Shown: positions 35,980-45,010 of the stretch, piece by piece
How positions within the stretch are numbered: the stretch's first letter is position 1
Layout: the number at the start of each line of letters is the position of its first letter
Assembly (NCBI GenBank): GCA_020636225.1
Contig: JACJYI010000002.1
Coordinates: 434,001-498,000 of the forward strand
Direction of reading: 5' to 3'
DNA: 64,000 bases
DNA from: Lewinellaceae bacterium
GTDB lineage: Bacteria > Bacteroidota > Bacteroidia > Chitinophagales > Saprospiraceae
The notes under the pieces: model-generated
What the model was told of the DNA's origin: nothing
Database searches by the model: none
Seen by the model: the letters and a program-made list of their open reading frames with translations, nothing else
Translations under genes and position numbers: made by a program

Positions 35980-36642
35980 CTACTTCAAAGGAGAATCTGC
36001 ATCTTTTGGCGAAATAACCCGACCAAAACTGGAACTATCCTGGCGCTCCAGATAGGACTGCAGCAGATCAGACCGGAATGGATCCTCTTCTTCTGGCATC
36101 GACTCCTGATAGCAGCCTTGTAACTCCCGTTGACGATAGGCTTCAAAGAGGGTAACAGCACAGGCCACTGAAATATTCAGGCTTTGCGCCATGCCGGCCA
36201 TGGGAATATAGAATGCACCATCTGTCAATCGTAGCGATTCTTCCGATACGCCATCCCGTTCGTTACCAAACACCAGTGCCACTGAACCGGTCAGATCCAG
36301 GTCAAATAATGAGCGGGCATCCGGTGCCAGCATGGCGCTGAGAACCCTTTGGTAGGATTGCCGGATCGCCCTGAAACAGGCATCCCTGTCCCGGAAGTAG
36401 TGAATGTCCACCCATTTCCGTGCACCGGCAGAGGTGCGCTTGCCCATTTGCAGCCGGTCTTCTGTCAACTGAGGTTCCGTGTACAGGACAAATATCTCAT
36501 GAATTCCAACAGCATCACATGAACGCATCACGGCGCCGATGTTATGGGTGTCATGGACATTTTCCAGTAAGACCGTCAGTCCTTTCTGACGTCGGGAGAC
36601 GACTTCCTGGATCCTCTTCAATCGTTCAGGTGTTATACTCAT
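35980..36642 (-). CDS. trmH: TrmH/SpoU-family RNA 2'-O-methyltransferase
   Basis: 220 residues. SPOUT methyltransferase with the three knot motifs: ENVHDTHNIGAVMRSCDAVG (motif 1), VFGNERDGVSEESL (motif 2) and IPMAGMAQSLNISVACAV (motif 3). The overall size and motif 1 wording fit TrmH, which methylates the 2'-OH of G18 in tRNA; a rRNA target cannot be excluded. The ATG at 36642 overlaps the aldehyde dehydrogenase stop as ATGA, indicating coupled translation. The frame extends 10 codons further upstream but those lie inside the neighbour. Confidence 0.88.
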   Translation of the reverse strand: MSITPERLKRIQEVVSRRQKGLTVLLENVHDTHNIGAVMRSCDAVGIHEIFVLYTEPQLTEDRLQMGKRTSAGARKWVDIHYFRDRDACFRAIRQSYQRVLSAMLAPDARSLFDLDLTGSVALVFGNERDGVSEESLRLTDGAFYIPMAGMAQSLNISVACAVTLFEAYRQRELQGCYQESMPEEEDPFRSDLLQSYLERQDSSSFGRVISPKDADSPLK

Positions 36643-38006
36643 GGATGACGGATGATGGACTTGATGTTGCAAAAGGCACGAATCCCCTCTTCCCCCAATT
36701 CTCGCCCGAATCCGGAATCCTTGATCCCGCCGAACGGGACACGAGGATCTGAGCGGACGATCCCATTGATGGAAATTGCCCCGGCTTCCACCTGGCGGGC
36801 CAGTTCCATGGCTCGATCCGGAGATGCCGACCAGATGGAGGCACCCAGGCCATACCGGGTCTCATGAGCAATGCGCAATGCATCGTCGAGTGTGGCAAAG
36901 GGGTATAGACTGGCGACAGGACCAAACACTTCCTCTCGACCCATTCTCATGTCCGAGGTCAATCCTTCCATGATTTGGGGTCGGTATCGGGTCGTTCCCA
37001 GCTCGTCATCAGGTTGGCCAAACGCCAAAGTCGCCCCTTTGGCCAGGGCATCATTGACTTGTTCGCGCAACTGATCAGCCAGGTCGGGACGGGACAGACA
37101 GGAGAAGAATACCCCGGTGGAGCGTGGGTCGCCCTGGTGAAGCTGCTTCAATTCCTGAACAATCCCCGACCGGAAGGCAGCATAGCAGGATTCATGGACG
37201 ATGTACCGTTTGGCGGCAATACAGGTCTGCCCATTGTTGCTCATCCTGGATTGAACGGCTGCCTGGATGGCCTGATCCAGGTCGGCATCTTCAAGAACGA
37301 TGAAGGGGTCTGATCCACCCAGTTCAAGGATGCAAACTTTCAGGTGCAGACCAGCCAGGGAAGCAACAGCCCGGCCTGCCCGATCAGAGCCGGTCAGGGC
37401 AACACCGCTCAGTCCCGGGTGGCCGATCATTTGAGCGACATTCTCTTCATCAACCCAGGCAGTCTGGAAGACCTTCAGATCGCCAAAAGCCTGATCCATC
37501 AGCTCCTGGAGGAGTCGGGCACATCGAGGCACTTGGGGAGCCGGTTTATGGATCACCGTGTTGCCGGCAGCGATCGCCGGTATCGCGAATCTCAGAACCT
37601 GCCAGAATGGGAAGTTCCAGGGCATGATGCCCAATATCACACCCAGGGGATGATATTCAACAATGGCGTCCAGATCCGGTTCTATGATCTCTCTGGAGCG
37701 CAGATAGACCTCGGCTGTTTCCGAATAGTGTTCACACAACCTGACACACTTGTCCACTTCAGCCAAGGATTGCGTAACGGGTTTACCCATTTCAAGCGTG
37801 ATGGCTTCCGCCAGAGCCGTACGGTGAGTCTGCAATGCCTTTCCGATCCTCTGTACGCCCATCAACCGCAGCGGCAGGGTTGTGTTCCTCCAATGATGAT
37901 AGGCAACCCGGCCCTGATCGACCAAGGTCATGGCAGAATCCTTATCCATGGAGGGCACATCCTCGATGTGTTCCATGGTATAGGGATTCATTGAAGTAAA
38001 TCTCAT
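36639..38006 (-). CDS. NAD(P)-dependent succinate-semialdehyde dehydrogenase-type aldehyde dehydrogenase
   Basis: 455 residues. Aldehyde dehydrogenase with catalytic Glu228 in LELGGSDPFIV and Cys262 in NNGQTCIAAKR. The short N-terminus (SMNPYTMEHI) and the overall length fit the YneI/Sad-like succinate-semialdehyde dehydrogenases rather than betaine or PruA types. Probable role: oxidising succinate semialdehyde to succinate; the substrate is inferred. It follows the periplasmic-binding-like lipoprotein gene by 6 nt and overlaps the trmH-type gene by 4 nt, so it is inside a guaA-led minus-strand operon. Confidence 0.85.
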   Translation of the reverse strand: MRFTSMNPYTMEHIEDVPSMDKDSAMTLVDQGRVAYHHWRNTTLPLRLMGVQRIGKALQTHRTALAEAITLEMGKPVTQSLAEVDKCVRLCEHYSETAEVYLRSREIIEPDLDAIVEYHPLGVILGIMPWNFPFWQVLRFAIPAIAAGNTVIHKPAPQVPRCARLLQELMDQAFGDLKVFQTAWVDEENVAQMIGHPGLSGVALTGSDRAGRAVASLAGLHLKVCILELGGSDPFIVLEDADLDQAIQAAVQSRMSNNGQTCIAAKRYIVHESCYAAFRSGIVQELKQLHQGDPRSTGVFFSCLSRPDLADQLREQVNDALAKGATLAFGQPDDELGTTRYRPQIMEGLTSDMRMGREEVFGPVASLYPFATLDDALRIAHETRYGLGASIWSASPDRAMELARQVEAGAISINGIVRSDPRVPFGGIKDSGFGRELGEEGIRAFCNIKSIIRHP

Positions 38007-38012
38007 TTGCTC

Positions 38013-39404
38013 CTATTTTGCCGGGACCATTCGTCCATCAACAAACTTGAGGATCTGGATATTTCTGTTCTCAATCCGATTCAGGGTTCCGTTGGGTTCC
38101 CTGATGACCATGAGTTTCGGGGCCAGTCGATTTGCAGATCGTTTACTCCCCTGATCCAGATAACGATGAAAGAGTGCCCCATCGCGAACCAACGATTCCC
38201 TGACGAATTCGCCACAATGAAAGCCCCATGCCGCCTGGATCGTCAGCGGGTTGGCATAGGCTGCCAGATAACTGGTTTTCAATCGCCGGATGGTTGGGTC
38301 ACTTTCATTCAGGAAATCTGCACTGGATACATGGACATTCAGGCTATTGAAATAGGAAGGGGCGATCCGGTCAAAATCCATCCATTGCGGAAGCCCGAAC
38401 AATCGAACCTGCTTATCCAGTAATCCACTGCTCACCTTGCTCATCATGGCCTGGACCATCGACTCATCCCAGGATGGGAAAACGAGATGATTGATGACAT
38501 CACTTTGGAGCAGGGAATCTACCTGGATCTCCTCCAGTTCCATTCCGGCAGCCTCATCAAACGAGACAAACAGATATCGTTTCCGGTCCAATGCAGGGAG
38601 CGAATCCACCCATGTCGACCAGATATTCTGTTTGGCTAATTCACCGGCATCCCTGCCGTGCAACAACACAATCGGATCCGAGCGCGAGGAATTCTGTCGC
38701 AGGAAATCCCAGATGGATCGCAGGTGTGCCTCCAGGGATGGGTTCAGTTGAAGATAGTGGGGATTGCTATTCCCGAGGCGTGTGCTGGCGCTGTATGGGG
38801 ACACCAGCAGCGTCGGGCGATCCTGCACATATTCGGCAACGGTCGTGGCCAGGGAGGTGCGGTAGGGCCCGACGATGACATCTTGTCCTTCAAGCAAATG
38901 CTTGTCGATGATCCGTTGAAGGACAGCATCATTGGCCCTGGTATCCAGCACCTGGATGGTAAAATGAGGATCACTCGGTTGGAGGTTGGCAAAGGCCAAC
39001 TTGAAACCAAGATAAAAATCGAGGGACCAGGCAGCAACCCGATTGGTAGCCAAGGAGGTGGAGTCATTGGCGAAGAAAGGCAACAAGACCGTCAATGCAT
39101 ATTCATCCTTGTACATCCGGGTCATGTCCTCCTCCGGAACGGCTGCATCAGAATGGGGTTCAGTCGCCTGATCCACGACCGGGACAGGCGCACGCAGTGT
39201 GTCCAACTCCTGCAGGACCAGGGTATCCATCGGTTCCGGTGTTTCCGGATCTTCTGGCAAAGCGGGTTCCTCCGTCCGCGGGGACTCCGGCAGTGGAAGG
39301 GTGGTCTTTTTGGAGCCAAAACAGGATGACAGACCGACCAGGATCAAGACCATGGATCCCGTTAGTACGAAGGTGTGGATTCCGATGCGAGTGGGGATAG
39401 ACAA
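38013..39404 (-). CDS. Lipoprotein with type 1 periplasmic-binding fold
   Basis: 463 residues. The start is apparently a TTG at 39404, giving a basic lead, a hydrophobic stretch and a lipobox GLSSC with Cys28; an ATG at 39353 would shorten the signal peptide. A Pro/Glu-rich linker (residues 30-90) is followed by a fold like amino-acid ABC transporter binding proteins: ALTVLLPFFANDS, LDFYLGFKLAFANL, DVIVGPYRTSLATTVAEYV, RPTLLVSPYSASTRLGNSNPHYL. Relatives next to guaA in other Bacteroidota often carry LysM domains; none is seen here. It probably binds a cell-envelope ligand in the periplasm; the ligand is unknown. Confidence 0.75.
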   Translation of the reverse strand: MSIPTRIGIHTFVLTGSMVLILVGLSSCFGSKKTTLPLPESPRTEEPALPEDPETPEPMDTLVLQELDTLRAPVPVVDQATEPHSDAAVPEEDMTRMYKDEYALTVLLPFFANDSTSLATNRVAAWSLDFYLGFKLAFANLQPSDPHFTIQVLDTRANDAVLQRIIDKHLLEGQDVIVGPYRTSLATTVAEYVQDRPTLLVSPYSASTRLGNSNPHYLQLNPSLEAHLRSIWDFLRQNSSRSDPIVLLHGRDAGELAKQNIWSTWVDSLPALDRKRYLFVSFDEAAGMELEEIQVDSLLQSDVINHLVFPSWDESMVQAMMSKVSSGLLDKQVRLFGLPQWMDFDRIAPSYFNSLNVHVSSADFLNESDPTIRRLKTSYLAAYANPLTIQAAWGFHCGEFVRESLVRDGALFHRYLDQGSKRSANRLAPKLMVIREPNGTLNRIENRNIQILKFVDGRMVPAK

Positions 39405-39452
39405 GTGTGACAGGATTGGTTGATGATCATAGTTGCCGGACCATAGGAACGC

Positions 39453-40991
39453 TTATTCCCATTCAATGGTGGCCGGAGGTTTGGTGCTGATATCGTAGAC
39501 TACCCGATTGATCCCCTTGACCTGGTTGATAATGGCACTGGATACATCAGCCAGGAATTCATAGGGTAATTTGCTCCATTCGGCGGTCATGCCATCCAGG
39601 GAGGTTACAGCCCGAAGGGCCACGGCATTCTCATAGGTCCGCTCATCACCCATGACGCCGACCGATTGAACGGGCAGGAGGATGGTACCTGCCTGCCATA
39701 CCTGATCATAGAGCCCGCTCTCCCGTAACATTCGGATATAGATGGCGTCCGCTTCCTGGAGAAGTCGAACCTTTTCAGGAGTAATATCCCCCAGAATTCG
39801 AATCCCCAATCCAGGGCCTGGAAACGGATGCCGACTGATCAGTCGTTCGGATATGCCCAGAGCAATGCCCACCTTTCTGACTTCATCCTTGAAGAGCATG
39901 CGAAGTGGTTCAATGATCTTCAAGTGCAGTTTCTCAGGTAGTCCTCCGACGTTGTGATGGGATTTGATCGTGGCCGAGGGGCCTTTGACAGGATTGGATT
40001 CGATCACATCCGGGTAGATGGTACCCTGTCCAAGCCAGGAGACTCCTGAAAGCTTCCTGGCTTCCTCTTCAAAAAGATGGATAAACTCTCGTCCAATGAC
40101 CTTGCGTTTGGCTTCAGGATCCGAAATTCCTGCCAAGGCTGTCCAGAAGCGCTCACGGGCATCCACACCTGTAATGTTCAGCCCCATATGCTGGTAGTCA
40201 TCCAGTACCTGGGCGAACTCATCCTTTCGCAGTAGGCCATTGTCAATGAAGAAGCAATGCAGTCGTTTACCAATGGCCTGATGAAGCAACACGGCCCCAA
40301 CCGTACTGTCCACGCCGCCTGAAAGCGCCATGAGGACTTCCTCCTCCCCTACCTGCTCTCGAATGTTTGCGATCGTCTCATCAATAAATGAATCAGGTGT
40401 CCAATCTCCATGGCAATGACAAATGTCGTAGAGGAAGTTTCGAATGAAGGCCTTGCCCTCGAGACTGTGGGTCACTTCCGGATGGAATTGGATGCCATAC
40501 ACCGGAGGTTGACCGTTTGTTCCGTAACGGAAGGCCGCCACATCGATCGACTGGGTGCCAGCCAGGATCTCAAATGAATCCGGAAGTGTCTGGATCGTAT
40601 CCGCGTGAGACATCCATACCTGACTCTGTTGACTCAGGTCGGTCATGAACGGGTCTTCAGCCTTCCGGATCTGGAGCATGGCCTTGCCATACTCCCGTTT
40701 ATTGCTTCGCGTCACTTCTCCACCCAATTCATCCGCGATGAGCTGGGCCCCGTAACAAATACCCAGGATCGGTTTTTGACCGAGCAAGGCTGGCAGATCG
40801 ATCCGCAGGGAATTCGGGTCTTTTACAGAAAACGGACTACCAGAAAGGATGATCCCTTTCACGGTTTCATCCAATTCAACCGGAGCATAGTACGGCAGGA
40901 TTTCGCAGAACACCTGCAGTTCCCTGACTCGTCTTGCGATCAATTGGGTGTATTGACTTCCAAAGTCAAGAATGATGATCTTTTCCTTCAT
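39453..40991 (-). CDS. guaA: GMP synthase, glutamine-hydrolysing (GuaA)
   Basis: 512 residues. Converts XMP to GMP using ATP and glutamine. The N-terminal class I amidotransferase domain has nucleophile Cys79 in GICYGAQ and GIQFHPEVTHS; the ATP pyrophosphatase domain has the P-loop ALSGGVDSTV; the C-terminal dimer domain ends with STKPPATIEWE, the normal end of GuaA. The ATG at 40991 gives MKEKIIILDFGSQYTQLIAR, the family start. The frame is open 92 codons further upstream but a -7 element ends 4 nt before 40991. First gene of a minus-strand cluster with the lipoprotein, aldehyde dehydrogenase and methyltransferase. Confidence 0.97.
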   Translation of the reverse strand: MKEKIIILDFGSQYTQLIARRVRELQVFCEILPYYAPVELDETVKGIILSGSPFSVKDPNSLRIDLPALLGQKPILGICYGAQLIADELGGEVTRSNKREYGKAMLQIRKAEDPFMTDLSQQSQVWMSHADTIQTLPDSFEILAGTQSIDVAAFRYGTNGQPPVYGIQFHPEVTHSLEGKAFIRNFLYDICHCHGDWTPDSFIDETIANIREQVGEEEVLMALSGGVDSTVGAVLLHQAIGKRLHCFFIDNGLLRKDEFAQVLDDYQHMGLNITGVDARERFWTALAGISDPEAKRKVIGREFIHLFEEEARKLSGVSWLGQGTIYPDVIESNPVKGPSATIKSHHNVGGLPEKLHLKIIEPLRMLFKDEVRKVGIALGISERLISRHPFPGPGLGIRILGDITPEKVRLLQEADAIYIRMLRESGLYDQVWQAGTILLPVQSVGVMGDERTYENAVALRAVTSLDGMTAEWSKLPYEFLADVSSAIINQVKGINRVVYDISTKPPATIEWE

Positions 40992-40995
40992 CGGG

Positions 40996-41003
40996 CAAAA
41001 ATA
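40996..41003 (-). promoter_or_regulatory. guaA promoter -7 element, implies leaderless mRNA
   Basis: TATTTTTG on the minus strand, exact TAnnTTTG match, ending 4 nt before the guaA ATG and lying 29 bp after the strong terminator of the upstream ompA-type gene. Confidence 0.7.
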
Positions 41004-41032
41004 AGCAATGAGACAGGAAGCGATAGAAAAGA

Positions 41033-41062
41033 AAAAGCCCCGGATCTTCATCCGGGGCTTTT
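41033..41062 (-). terminator. Rho-independent terminator after the OmpA-family gene
   Basis: Twelve-bp stem AAAAGCCCCGGA / TCCGGGGCTTTT with a 6-nt loop; on the minus strand it runs into TTTTTCTTTTC. It begins 5 nt past the stop at 41068. Confidence 0.9.
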
Positions 41063-41067
41063 CCGAT

Positions 41068-42474
41068 CTACTTGACCTGAAGGTCGAACTCGACTCTTCG
41101 GTTGGCTCGTCTTCCTTCAGCGGTAGCATTGTCGCCTGCCGGCTTGGTTTCTCCGTATCCGGCATGGCTGAGCCTGGTGGCTGCAATACCTTTGGAGACC
41201 AGATAATCATAACAGGCTTTTGCCCTGCGCTCGGACAAGGCCTGGTTATAACTATCATCCCCGGCACTGTCCGTGTGTCCGGCTATTCCACAGCTGTATC
41301 CGGCATTGTTCTTCAACACGGTGACCAGGTTATCCAACAGTGGCAAACTGGCCTGGGTCAATACTGAACTGTTGGACTCAAACTGAACGTTCTGGATGGC
41401 GATCTGGACAACCTCCTTCTCTTCCTGTTTCAGTTCAGGGCAACCCTTGTTGGATGCAGGGCCGGCTTCATCGGGACACCTGTCATTGGCATCGGCCACC
41501 CCGTCGTTGTCACGATCTGAAGGACAGCCATCATTGGCTGCATCTCCGGGCACATCGGGACATTTATCCTTGATGTCAGCGACACCGTCATTGTCTCTGT
41601 CCGGACATCCCATCAGGTTGGCTGGACCGGCCTGTTCAGGGCATTGATCATCTGAATCTGCCACACCATCGCCATCCTGGTCGGGACAACCTCCGGTAGC
41701 CACTGGACCGGCCTCATTGGGACAGGCATCATTCGCATCGGTGATCCCGTCACCATCCGCATCCGGGCATCCTTTCAGGGCTGCAGTACCCGGTTGATCA
41801 GGGCACTGGTCATCCATATCGGCAATGCCATCTCCGTCAGCATCCGGGCAACCCATCAGTTCGACACTTCCCGGTATCAAGGGACATTTGTCCTCCAGAT
41901 CAGTGATGCCATCGCCATCCGTGTCAACCGGCTTTTTCTTGACATTCCCGATCACAAAAACTCCGCCGATGCCGTAGTGGATGTTTTCGGCGTCACTGGA
42001 AAAGTCCCATCGGTATTCTACCTGGGAATTGATATAAAAGTTAGGATTCAGACGGAAGTTGATGCCTGCTCCAGCCGGAGCCTGAGGGGAGACTTCATTC
42101 CAATCGGTCATCACAGCGCCGACACCTGCGACCAGGTAGGGATTGATCCACTTGGTATTATCGAAGAGTTTGATCTGCAATGTGGCATCCAGGCTCAACC
42201 AGGTCAGGTCCTTTCTGGGTCGGTCTGTCTGAGGCAAATCAGCTGTGCCCAGCCGGACAGGGAAGTGAAGATTGATGCTCTTGTTGAGCCAACGGGTATA
42301 GCCGATCTCCAGGGCACTGGTCATGACATCACGGTCAGCGATGGTACCATCCAGGTAAGGCGTGTAATGGTCTACGAACACGTACTTGCCAGTGACAGCA
42401 TTTCGGGCTTCCGGAGCCTGGGCCTGTAACTGCAGCACCAGCAGGAATGCAAATAGGGTGAATAGGGTTCTCAT
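41068..42474 (-). CDS. OmpA-family protein with six thrombospondin type 3 repeats
   Basis: 468 residues. Signal peptide MRTLFTLFAFLLVLQLQA, an N-terminal beta-barrel of about 160 residues, then six calcium-binding type 3 repeats of 24-28 residues, each with a DxDxDGxxDxxDxCP core (DTDGDGITDLEDKCP, DADGDGIADMDDQCP, DADGDGITDANDACP, DQDGDGVADSDDQCP, DRDNDGVADIKDKCP, DRDNDGVADANDRCP). The C-terminal OmpA peptidoglycan-binding domain is intact, with AGHTDSAGDDSYNQALSERR and EGRRANRRVEF. It anchors the outer membrane to the cell wall; calcium should stiffen the linker. Confidence 0.93.
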   Translation of the reverse strand: MRTLFTLFAFLLVLQLQAQAPEARNAVTGKYVFVDHYTPYLDGTIADRDVMTSALEIGYTRWLNKSINLHFPVRLGTADLPQTDRPRKDLTWLSLDATLQIKLFDNTKWINPYLVAGVGAVMTDWNEVSPQAPAGAGINFRLNPNFYINSQVEYRWDFSSDAENIHYGIGGVFVIGNVKKKPVDTDGDGITDLEDKCPLIPGSVELMGCPDADGDGIADMDDQCPDQPGTAALKGCPDADGDGITDANDACPNEAGPVATGGCPDQDGDGVADSDDQCPEQAGPANLMGCPDRDNDGVADIKDKCPDVPGDAANDGCPSDRDNDGVADANDRCPDEAGPASNKGCPELKQEEKEVVQIAIQNVQFESNSSVLTQASLPLLDNLVTVLKNNAGYSCGIAGHTDSAGDDSYNQALSERRAKACYDYLVSKGIAATRLSHAGYGETKPAGDNATAEGRRANRRVEFDLQVK

Positions 42475-42507
42475 AACTCGGTCACTTAGTGGTTATTGAA
42501 GAAATGT

Positions 42508-43431
42508 TTATTCCAGGAGCCCCCGTCCGGTTTTCTGGATCCGTCCGGCTGTAGTCAGTTCTTTCATCAATCTGTCCAGGATGCCATTGATGAAATCTTT
42601 CGACTTGTCGGTGCTGTATTGTTTGGCAATTTCGACAAATTCATTCAATGTTACCTTGGTGGGAACACTTGGGAAGTAGATAAATTCGCAAACGGCCATT
42701 TTCAGGATGATCAGATCCAGAGCCGCTACCCGCTTGATCTCCCAATTCTTGAGGGTTGGTTCAATACTTTCGGCGAGTGCATCATCCTGATTCCAAACAG
42801 CCAGCAGCATGTTCCGGCCGAATTCATCGATCAGGTCTTCATCCAGGGCGAATTCGGAATAGAAGTCCTGGTGTTGAGGCAAAGCTTTGATAATCTTCTT
42901 CAAGCTTCCCAGGATCAATGATTTATCATCTACCCAAGCCGGATGGGCATCCTCCATGATTTCTTCGAAGAGAGAATGATTGATGGTAAACCGAAGCAGC
43001 TTGAGGAGTATATCCCTGTGATCCTTGGTCTCCTTCCAGTACGTGATATAGTCCTCCGTTTTTGAAAACTCGCTATACAGGTTTCGGAGGATGTCTTCTT
43101 CCTGAATGGCTGGGACCTCAATGCGCTTTTTCTCCGTCGCCCAAAACTTGTTCTGTACAAGGGACTGGATCAATTCATTCTGGTACAGGATGCCGGAAAA
43201 CGCACGATCATCATCACTGGCCAGGAGTTTCCCGGAACGAAGTTCAGCTTCGCGCAGGGAGAAACTCGTGATCATGATAAAATGATCCAGAACATAATGC
43301 AGGAGCCGGTAGGTCCGATGACAAGATTGCCTGTAACTCTCCAGTAGAAGATCGCCACTCAGTTCGGGTGACATTGATGCAGCATACAGGGATTGCAATA
43401 CCTTGATCCTAATATTTCTCCGACTCAGCAT
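42508..43431 (-). CDS. nusB: Transcription antitermination factor NusB (long Bacteroidota form)
   Basis: 307 residues, about twice the E. coli length. The N-terminus MLSRRNIRIKVLQSLYA is the NusB arginine-rich boxA RNA-binding helix, and the C-terminal half has the family core (ALDLIILKMAVCEFIYFPSV, TKVTLNEFVEIAKQYSTDKS, KDFINGILDRL). A helical insert of about 150 residues sits between them, as in other Bacteroidota. NusB with NusE and boxA promotes rRNA transcription antitermination. The ATG at 43431 is chosen for the conserved start; 15 upstream codons lack similarity. Confidence 0.93.
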   Translation of the reverse strand: MLSRRNIRIKVLQSLYAASMSPELSGDLLLESYRQSCHRTYRLLHYVLDHFIMITSFSLREAELRSGKLLASDDDRAFSGILYQNELIQSLVQNKFWATEKKRIEVPAIQEEDILRNLYSEFSKTEDYITYWKETKDHRDILLKLLRFTINHSLFEEIMEDAHPAWVDDKSLILGSLKKIIKALPQHQDFYSEFALDEDLIDEFGRNMLLAVWNQDDALAESIEPTLKNWEIKRVAALDLIILKMAVCEFIYFPSVPTKVTLNEFVEIAKQYSTDKSKDFINGILDRLMKELTTAGRIQKTGRGLLE

Positions 43432-43528
43432 GGGACGTTCTTCAACTGTCGCAAAGAAAAGAAAATATTCAGGCAATCTGATATTCCTAATCGATTCCCG
43501 GACAAATGGATAGCAAAATCAGGCGGGG

Positions 43529-45010
43529 TCAATTCAGCCATTCGCTACGGATCTGATCGTAGGAAGGGATATGTCGATAATGCCACTTCTTCAGGATCAC
43601 TCCATCCTTCATCAGGACGATACCAGGATTTGATCGGATGATGGTCTTCAGGAGGATATCATCAGCCAAGTAGATGGTATGACCAAAACCGCTGTCCTCC
43701 TGGAAATCAGCCAGGGTTTCCGGACTACTGAACGACGTGATCAGGTAGGATTTGATCTGATCATTCACCGCCTGATCCAGAAGTGGATTGATCTTTTCCC
43801 GGAAGACATCCAGGAATGAAGGGTCCCATTGGATATTCTGGACCTGAAGGGTTTGCTGATCAATCTGTTCGATCCGTCGGACGATCTGGGTGTCTTGGGC
43901 AGCAATGATCGTGTCTGTGGCCCAAATGGTATCCTGGAGGATGACGGTGGTCTCCTCTGCAGATTCTTCGGGGAGGTGGTAACTCACAATCATGAAGGAA
44001 TAACCCTCTGCATCCAGAATATCATAGGTCATGTCATTGCCCTCCTGATCGGACACTTCAAAGTCGCTGATCTTGGTGATCGGAATGGCAGGTTCTGACT
44101 TGACCTGATCAACCACTTCCCAGGTGCCCCGATAGGTTGTCAGGTTGGCCATATACTCCTCATTGGGCACCGTTTTGACTTCACCGGTTTCCTTGTGCTT
44201 GAGCAGCCAGCCGGTGATTTCGACATTGGCCTGGGCATCTTCTTCGGCGATCTTCTGGGCCCGGAGGTTCACCTGCTCCCTGAATGGTCGAAAGTCCACT
44301 ACCGGCAAATTCCAGTACGTGCTGTACAAACAGAACACCAGGACCAATCCACCAAGCCCGAGGGTGATCTGACGCCCGTATGTTTCTGATAGCAAACTGT
44401 ACATGGACCGATAGACAAAAAGAAAGTAGACAGCCGGAATGAGCAGGACAAGGTCCTTATAGAAGGAGACTCTTGGCTCCAGCTTGATAAAATCCCCAAA
44501 ACATCCGCAATCGGTCACCCGCATGTTGCTGACCGTATAAGGCCCCCAGCTGCCAAAATCAAAGAAGTTGCCTCCTGAGGGGACATAGCCGGTGAGAAAC
44601 GTGAATCCAGTCAGGATGGTAAAAAAGACCACCAGTAAAAAAAAGGCCCAGGCGGTGAGTTTTTTCCATGTCCCTAGAACAAGCATGATCCCCAGGAGGA
44701 TCTCCAGGACGATCATAACAATAGCAAAACCCGCCGAGTGACCCGACAGAAACGGGAATATCGAGCTGATCCACGACATCCATGTAGCGGAAAAGGTACT
44801 CTCAAACTCCGCGAAATACTGTTCCATTTTATAAGCCGTTCCGAGGGGATCAACAGCTTTGACCAATCCGGAAATGATGAACAGGGTGCCAGAGAAATAT
44901 TGGAGGAACTGGAGGATCCAGTTCTTCTTCCCTCTGATGACCATGGAGCTGATCAGGGTCAGGACGATGGCAATCGTTCCAATCAGGAGAAGGAGGCTTC
45001 CTAGATTCAT
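43529..45010 (-). CDS. DoxX/MauE-like membrane protein with C-terminal periplasmic domain (BT_3928 type)
   Basis: 493 residues. The first ~245 residues hold about six membrane helices of the DoxX/MauE type (FLQYFSGTLFIISGLVKAVD is the family opening), with a CGCFGDF motif at about residue 170. The C-terminal ~240 residues form a soluble, probably periplasmic part ending with NPGIVLMKDGVILKKWHYR, which looks like a thioredoxin-fold strand but lacks a CxxC. A role in periplasmic redox or methylamine-utilisation-like electron transfer is only suggested by the family. Its ATG overlaps the DUF1599 gene stop as ATGA, so the two proteins are made together. Confidence 0.8.
   Translation of the reverse strand: MNLGSLLLLIGTIAIVLTLISSMVIRGKKNWILQFLQYFSGTLFIISGLVKAVDPLGTAYKMEQYFAEFESTFSATWMSWISSIFPFLSGHSAGFAIVMIVLEILLGIMLVLGTWKKLTAWAFFLLVVFFTILTGFTFLTGYVPSGGNFFDFGSWGPYTVSNMRVTDCGCFGDFIKLEPRVSFYKDLVLLIPAVYFLFVYRSMYSLLSETYGRQITLGLGGLVLVFCLYSTYWNLPVVDFRPFREQVNLRAQKIAEEDAQANVEITGWLLKHKETGEVKTVPNEEYMANLTTYRGTWEVVDQVKSEPAIPITKISDFEVSDQEGNDMTYDILDAEGYSFMIVSYHLPEESAEETTVILQDTIWATDTIIAAQDTQIVRRIEQIDQQTLQVQNIQWDPSFLDVFREKINPLLDQAVNDQIKSYLITSFSSPETLADFQEDSGFGHTIYLADDILLKTIIRSNPGIVLMKDGVILKKWHYRHIPSYDQIRSEWLN

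Noticed and set aside
40992..41267. Upstream extension of guaA by 92 codons
   Set aside because: It crosses a perfect -7 element and a strong terminator of the upstream gene, and GuaA similarity starts at 40991.
41500..41950. Regular short repeats resembling a CRISPR or minisatellite
   Set aside because: They are the six thrombospondin type 3 repeats of the OmpA-family protein; periodicity is at protein level and the DNA is diverged.
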